DNA of 64,000 bases from Plakobranchus ocellatus (Eukaryota > Mollusca > Gastropoda > Plakobranchidae): positions 814,650 through 878,649 of the forward strand of contig BLXT01007673.1 in assembly GCA_019648995.1 (NCBI GenBank). The letters run 5' to 3'. The first letter of the stretch is position 1. Each line of letters begins with the position of its first letter. Below, piece after piece: positions 63,383 to 64,000 of this stretch. Both the position numbers and the translations under genes were made by a program. The notes beneath the pieces are model-generated. The model was not told the DNA's origin. It searched no databases and saw only the letters and a list, made by a program, of their open reading frames with translations.

Positions 63383-64000
63383 GTTCTTGTAAGTTGAAAC
63401 ATTTTTTTTCCACAGAGTGCACAACAAAATCTAGACCAAGATTTGAAATGAAATTATGATCAAAATGCATCAGTACTCTTAGGCACAATTTTAAATAGAT
63501 GTCTTGATCAAGAACCTGTTGTTTTCCGCTTTTTTTTTAAAGCCATCCAACAAACTTCTACCTTTCCTTGTTTAATGCTGTATAAAAGGAAATATTATGT
63601 TTAATCACCTTAATTAAAAAAAATATATCCAATATTCAGATAAAAATAAATTAATTACATTTAGACCCTAGAAATTAAACCTGAGCAAATTATTTTTAGC
63701 GCAAATACTGCTGCTATTTAGAAGTACTAGGTAAACAGTGAGCAAAGAAATTAATGTCACGAACATAATCTGTAGCATTATTTTGTAGCACTACCACTAG
63801 TTCTATGTTAGTGACGATGACCTATTGTGTAGTGAAAATGGAATCACCCTATGGGGTTGTGTGCCCGATTTTATGCTCGAAACTCGCCTTTTTCTATGAA
63901 TGCAATGCTTGTAGATCATAATTATGTTACTTGTAAACAAAATTTTAAAAGTAGAATACATGTACTTAACTTTTTATCTAGCTGAAAAGCATTTAAAAAA
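63383..64000. other. Right flank, nothing recognised
   Basis: AT-rich sequence with no coding region, repeat or RNA gene that I can identify. Confidence 0.5.

Overview
This window looks like AT-rich, intron-rich animal nuclear DNA, most likely from a gastropod mollusc. That assignment is an inference from three things: the type of ERK5 gene, the Jockey-like LINEs, and a DNA transposon resembling what I remember of the Aplysia N-RAG-TP element. There is no operon structure, no CRISPR array and no rRNA or tRNA gene. Two runs of N (23206-23216 and 59420-59738) mark assembly gaps.

The one host gene I can reconstruct is a complete ERK5/MAPK7-type MAP kinase on the + strand. Its eleven coding exons lie between 11853 and 54557. 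They join in frame through matching splice sites to give 1389 codons plus a stop. The kinase domain is in exons 1-5, the ERK5-specific basic region in exons 7-8, a very long Ser/Gln-rich segment in exon 9, and the conserved C-terminal transactivation motifs in exons 9-11. The activation loop reads TQY instead of TEY, and intron 2 is a GC-AG intron. A promoter or 5' UTR exon near 2.9-3.1 kb is possible but weak.

Upstream of the gene (about 5-10.9 kb) is a decayed Jockey-like LINE. It is split by a DNA transposon at 5626-9599 that has RSS-heptamer-like ends (CACAGCG) and a 4-bp target duplication (CTGA). The transposon carries a zinc domain resembling the non-core N-terminal region of RAG1 and a DDE-type transposase with RAG1-like motif order. 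It is the most interesting object in the window.

The ERK5 introns are full of mobile DNA. There are three copies of a TA-flanked MITE and a second MITE, three copies of a tRNA-derived SINE and a LINE fragment with RT and RNase H. There are also two solo LTRs with perfect 5-bp target duplications, one of them ending 49 bp before exon 10. Intron 9 holds two nested DNA transposons with clean terminal inverted repeats. A palindromic hairpin, several diverged tandem arrays and a decayed repeat-peptide coding region make up the rest.

Downstream of the gene are one more MITE copy and, at 56323-63382 on the - strand, a broken Ty3/Gypsy-type LTR element whose LTRs are still about 98% alike. It retains recognisable gag, zinc-knuckle, protease, RT and RNase H regions. 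No integrase is recognisable. The last 600 bases hold nothing I can name.
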